Source of the DNA: an uncultured Bacilli bacterium
GTDB taxonomy: Bacteria; Bacillota_I; Bacilli_A; RF39; UBA660
Length of the DNA: 7,504 nt
Assembly (NCBI GenBank): GCA_947632275.1
Contig: CANROR010000056.1
Coordinates: 1 to 7,504, forward strand
Direction of reading: 5' to 3'
Part shown: positions 5,446-7,504 of the stretch, one piece after another
Numbering within the stretch: position 1 is the first letter of the stretch
Layout: every line of letters begins with the position of its first letter
Translations under genes and position numbers: made by a program
Notes under the pieces: generated by a model
Told to the model about the DNA's origin: nothing
Databases searched by the model: none
What the model saw: only the letters and a program-made list of their open reading frames with translations

Positions 5446-7047
5446 GTGGTACTAAAAAAACCCTATGGTTTAATGATTAAACATTTTAAATTAATCCATG
5501 TATTATTGCTTGGATTCGCGGCATATGTCCTATGGCAAGTTCGGCCCTTAGTTAGTTTTTTTAATGATTATGTTGCCGGTGGTTATACTACAACTGTTGT
5601 ATCTAATATGGCCGGCAATTATATTAATAATGTTATTTATGTTTTTTTACTTATCATTATTGCGCTATTAGTAATGTTAGTTGTTCTATTGCGATATAAG
5701 AAAAAACCAACAAATATTTATTTGATAGCTTTAATTTATTACATAGTTCTTTTAATTGGTATCATTATTGCGGCTGGCCTTCTTAATTCCTTAGAAGAAG
5801 CTTTATGGAATACAACGACGGCTAGAATTTATCGTGATGTTTCGTTAATGATTTCTTTACCTCAATATATTTTTCTTCCCTTTTGGCTAATTCGGGCTTT
5901 AGGTTTTAATATTAAACACTTTAATTTTAAAGGTGATTTAGCGGAATTAGATTTATCCCAAGCCGATAGTGAAGAAGTCGAAATAAGTTTAGGGTTTGAA
6001 ACTTATAAAGCTAAAAGAATTTTTCATCGTTTTATTCGTGAATTCAAATACTATTATTCGGAAAATAAATTTGTTATGATTATAATTATTGTGATTAGTA
6101 GTATCTTTTTGATCTATCTTTTTGCCTCCAACTTTAAAAGCTATGTCGTTAAGTATGATATTGGTAAAACTTTTACTTTTTCCAATTTAAATATTAAAGT
6201 CGAAGATAGTATTATAACCAATTTGAATTATGGTGGCGATGACATCGGTAGTTATTATTTATTATTGAAATTAAATGTGGAAAATAAAAATGCTAAAGAA
6301 ACCGAACTAGAATTTAATAAATTTTTAATTCATAGTGAAACCAATTACTATACCCCAATCATAAGTGATAGTGCTTATTTTATTGATTATGGTGAAAAAT
6401 TCATAGGCTCTACTTTTAAATCCGGAGCTAATAATACTATTATTTTACCTTATAAAATTGAAAATACTAATTTGTCAAGTGAATTTTATTTAGATATTTA
6501 TACGGGGGTAAGTACTAAGAAAAAAGAAAAAAAAGTTCAAACTATTAGAGTGGATTTAAGCCCAGTTGTAGTTGATAGTATATCAACAGTTGCTTCAAAT
6601 AATTTAAATGAAGAAATAAACTTTAATAATACTTATTTAAATAATACGACGCTTAAAATAAAAAGTAGTTTGATTACGGATAAATATATATATGACTATA
6701 AAACTTGTGAAAGAAATGATTGTCCGACTTTTAAAGGAATAGTAACGCCTGTTACTTCAAATGAAAGTCAAACTCTTATTGTATTAGATTATGACTTTAA
6801 CTTAGATATGAGTACACCTTATAGTAAATCTAGTAATAATATGAACTTTTTTGCTAATAATTTCTTTAAAATAAGATATACTTTAAATGGCGAAATAAAG
6901 ACCGCAACCGTAAAAGCTATAACTCCTGACAAATTAAAAAATGGCTTAATTATTCAAACTGTGAATGCTATTAAAGAGGCTAGCAAAGTAGATTTAATGA
7001 TTACTATCAGAAATAAACAATATGTTGTGAATTTAGTAACAAAGTAA
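5446..7047 (+). CDS. Five-TM membrane protein with DUF4352-like outside region
   Basis: This is a 533-aa membrane protein that I do not recognise as a whole. Hydrophobic segments lie at about residues 17-38, 62-83, 91-113, 133-153 and 207-228. The positive loop RYKKKP (83-88) and the charged 155-206 stretch place those parts in the cytoplasm, so the N-terminus is inside and the last 300 residues are outside. Within the outside part, residues about 240-352 resemble a DUF4352-type Ig-like domain: YYLLLKLNVENKN is followed by a loop with polar residues, then FKSGANNTIILPYKI, much like the family's VVVDVTVENKS... and KPGE-type lines (a resemblance by eye only). A second beta-rich region (about 365-533) holds a C421/C426 pair that may form a disulfide. 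GTG start, own promoter and own terminator make it a single-gene unit. Its role is unknown; cell-envelope function is inferred. Confidence 0.85.
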   Translation: MVLKKPYGLMIKHFKLIHVLLLGFAAYVLWQVRPLVSFFNDYVAGGYTTTVVSNMAGNYINNVIYVFLLIIIALLVMLVVLLRYKKKPTNIYLIALIYYIVLLIGIIIAAGLLNSLEEALWNTTTARIYRDVSLMISLPQYIFLPFWLIRALGFNIKHFNFKGDLAELDLSQADSEEVEISLGFETYKAKRIFHRFIREFKYYYSENKFVMIIIIVISSIFLIYLFASNFKSYVVKYDIGKTFTFSNLNIKVEDSIITNLNYGGDDIGSYYLLLKLNVENKNAKETELEFNKFLIHSETNYYTPIISDSAYFIDYGEKFIGSTFKSGANNTIILPYKIENTNLSSEFYLDIYTGVSTKKKEKKVQTIRVDLSPVVVDSISTVASNNLNEEINFNNTYLNNTTLKIKSSLITDKYIYDYKTCERNDCPTFKGIVTPVTSNESQTLIVLDYDFNLDMSTPYSKSSNNMNFFANNFFKIRYTLNGEIKTATVKAITPDKLKNGLIIQTVNAIKEASKVDLMITIRNKQYVVNLVTK

Positions 7048-7098
7048 AAAGGGGATGTTAGAAAATAAGTAATTTATTTTTAACATCTTCTTTTTTTT
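7046..7098 (+). terminator. Strong intrinsic terminator after the membrane protein
   Basis: GATGTTA (7054-7060) pairs with TAACATC (7081-7087). With G7061 bulged, AAAATAA (7062-7068) pairs with TTATTTT (7074-7080) around a 5-nt loop. G-U pairs and an A-run against a T-run extend the base of the stem outward. Eight T follow (7091-7098). The A-run on the left would also let it work for transcription from the other side. Confidence 0.85.
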
Positions 7099-7110
7099 AC
7101 AAGCAAATAA

Positions 7111-7147
7111 AAAAATACCCGTAAATCTCAAAGATTACGGGATTTTT
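7111..7147 (+). terminator. Hairpin at the left end of the insertion sequence
   Basis: CCCGTAAATCT (7118-7128) pairs with AGATTACGGG (7132-7141) with one bulged A. An outer stem of AAAAAT against ATTTTT (7142-7147) forms if A7117 is bulged. The T-run is on the right and an A-run on the left, so the structure could stop transcription from either direction. Protecting the element from outside read-through is a usual role for such hairpins in insertion sequences. It could also be part of the transposase binding end. Confidence 0.65.
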
Positions 7148-7148
7148 G

Positions 7149-7157
7149 TGATACAAT
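7149..7157 (+). promoter_or_regulatory. Extended -10 promoter of the transposase
   Basis: TGaTACAAT (7149-7157) is an extended -10 element just after the hairpin, with no clear -35. The transcript would start near 7164, which excludes the GTG at 7148 as start codon and favours ATG 7184. Confidence 0.5.
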
Positions 7158-7183
7158 ACTTTTGTCTAGAAAGTGGGTATCAC

Positions 7184-7435
7184 ATGAATAATTTTACTAT
7201 AAAAATGGCTATTTTTCAATTTCCTTCAACTACATACTACAAGGAATGTGAAAAAATAGATAAATTTATAAGTATTTTACAAAAATCAGGAATCAATCAA
7301 ATTATAGAAAATGTAAATAAGAGGCGAAAAAATTGTAACGGAAGAGGCAGCTATAATCCATACAATATGATGGCAACAGTGTTGTATTGTTTTTCAAAAT
7401 TCAGAAGTTCAGTTAGGGAATTAGAAGAATTATGA
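7184..7435 (+). CDS. Transposase N-terminal part, IS1182/IS5-like, ends at in-frame TGA
   Basis: ATG 7184 opens an 83-aa reading frame ending in TGA (7433-7435). It contains the N-terminal segment usual for IS1182/IS5-type transposases (DUF772-like): a helical start, then RGSYNPYNMMATVLYCFSKF and RSSVRELEEL. DUF772-like segments precede the DDE catalytic domain, which here would lie beyond the window. The start was taken at ATG rather than at GTG 7148, because the promoter's -10 overlaps that GTG and an AAGTGGG ribosome site (7171-7177) lies 6 nt before ATG 7184. The family resemblance continues in the same frame past the TGA, so the stop is probably a nonsense mutation. The stop falls where relatives commonly have Cys after EEL (from memory). 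Alone, 83 residues cannot be an active transposase. Confidence 0.7.
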   Translation: MNNFTIKMAIFQFPSTTYYKECEKIDKFISILQKSGINQIIENVNKRRKNCNGRGSYNPYNMMATVLYCFSKFRSSVRELEEL

Positions 7436-7504
7436 TACACAGATTTAAGAATTATATATTTAATGGAACAAAACGAACCTAGCTATGCTACTTTTTGTGA
7501 TTTT
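7436..7504 (+). pseudogene. Transposase continuation after the TGA, cut by window end
   Basis: The same frame stays open for 23 codons to the window edge. It reads YTDLRIIYLMEQNEPSYATF and then CDF, which is the expected continuation of the transposase N-terminal region (the xDLR-IYLMEQ-PSY-TF pattern). Together with the upstream part it makes one frame of at least 106 sense codons interrupted by one TGA. It is listed as a pseudogene fragment, since a single base change (TGA from TGT or TGC) explains the break. Whether the stop is read through cannot be seen here. Confidence 0.6.

Larger units (their letters stand above)
7099..7504 (+). mobile_element. Insertion sequence, left part (IS1182/IS5-like)
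   Basis: From just after the terminator of the membrane-protein gene, the sequence carries a hairpin, a promoter and the N-terminal part of a transposase, as expected at the left end of an insertion sequence. The transposase uses TAC, AGG, GGA and AGC codons more freely than the native genes, which suits a foreign origin. The left boundary is approximate, because the terminal repeat cannot be confirmed without the right end outside the window. It sits in intergenic DNA and disrupts no visible gene. Confidence 0.7.

Noticed and set aside
5439..5480. ATG at 5439 as a short leader ORF or alternative start for the membrane protein
   Set aside because: It overlaps the ribosome site, is out of frame with the main gene and ends after 13 codons.
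7148..7183. GTG at 7148 as the transposase start, adding 12 residues
   Set aside because: The GTG overlaps the extended -10 TGaTACAAT, so it would not be in the transcript, and it has no ribosome site. ATG 7184 is better placed.
1..7504. Mycoplasma-type genetic code (TGA as Trp)
   Set aside because: All 15 Trp codons in native genes are TGG and no native gene has an internal TGA. In AT-rich code-4 genomes TGA would be the main Trp codon.
1..7504. CRISPR arrays, tRNA or rRNA genes, riboswitches, genes on the minus strand
   Set aside because: I saw no regular spaced repeats, no cloverleaf-type or rRNA-like segments and no long structured leaders. The minus strand shows no credible gene with a ribosome site.

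Overview
The window is AT-rich DNA with all genes on the + strand, tight spacing, strong purine-rich Shine-Dalgarno sequences and sigma-A-like promoters. This looks like a low-GC Bacillota/Mycoplasmatota-type bacterium, perhaps an uncultured gut Bacilli lineage; the placement is inference from gene style only. The standard genetic code fits: all 15 Trp codons in the complete native genes are TGG, and no native gene is interrupted by TGA. No gene-free stretch reaches 300 bases, the longest gap being about 135 bases (7048-7183).

Layout. (1) 1-1633: the C-terminal end of a DUF362 protein, then two unrecognised cytoplasmic proteins (191 and 261 aa) separated by 15 and 2 nt, so probably one transcript. 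(2) 1655-2513: a TtcA-family PP-loop ATPase (tRNA 2-thiocytidine type) with its own extended -10 promoter. (3) 2514-3298: an SDR oxidoreductase close to FabG with a good promoter starting just after the ttcA stop. (4) 3313-5381: a bacterial PH-like domain protein, a membrane-anchored protein with a probable beta-propeller ectodomain (TAATG overlap), and a three-LysM protein without signal peptide, ending in an intrinsic terminator. An imperfect dyad overlaps the promoter of this set. (5) 5395-7098: a five-TM protein with a large outside region that looks DUF4352-like. Its promoter carries a run of nine T in the -35/-10 spacer, and a strong terminator closes the gene. (6) 7099-7504: the left end of an insertion sequence with a hairpin, a promoter and the N-terminal part of an IS1182/IS5-like transposase, whose frame is broken by one in-frame TGA.

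Taken together, the first half is tRNA and redox metabolism plus unknowns, and the second half is a set of envelope-related genes of unknown purpose followed by a mobile element. I see no clearly new system. The best leads are the possible phase-variable promoter at 5395-5423, the in-frame TGA in the transposase, and the uncharacterised envelope gene set at 3322-7098.
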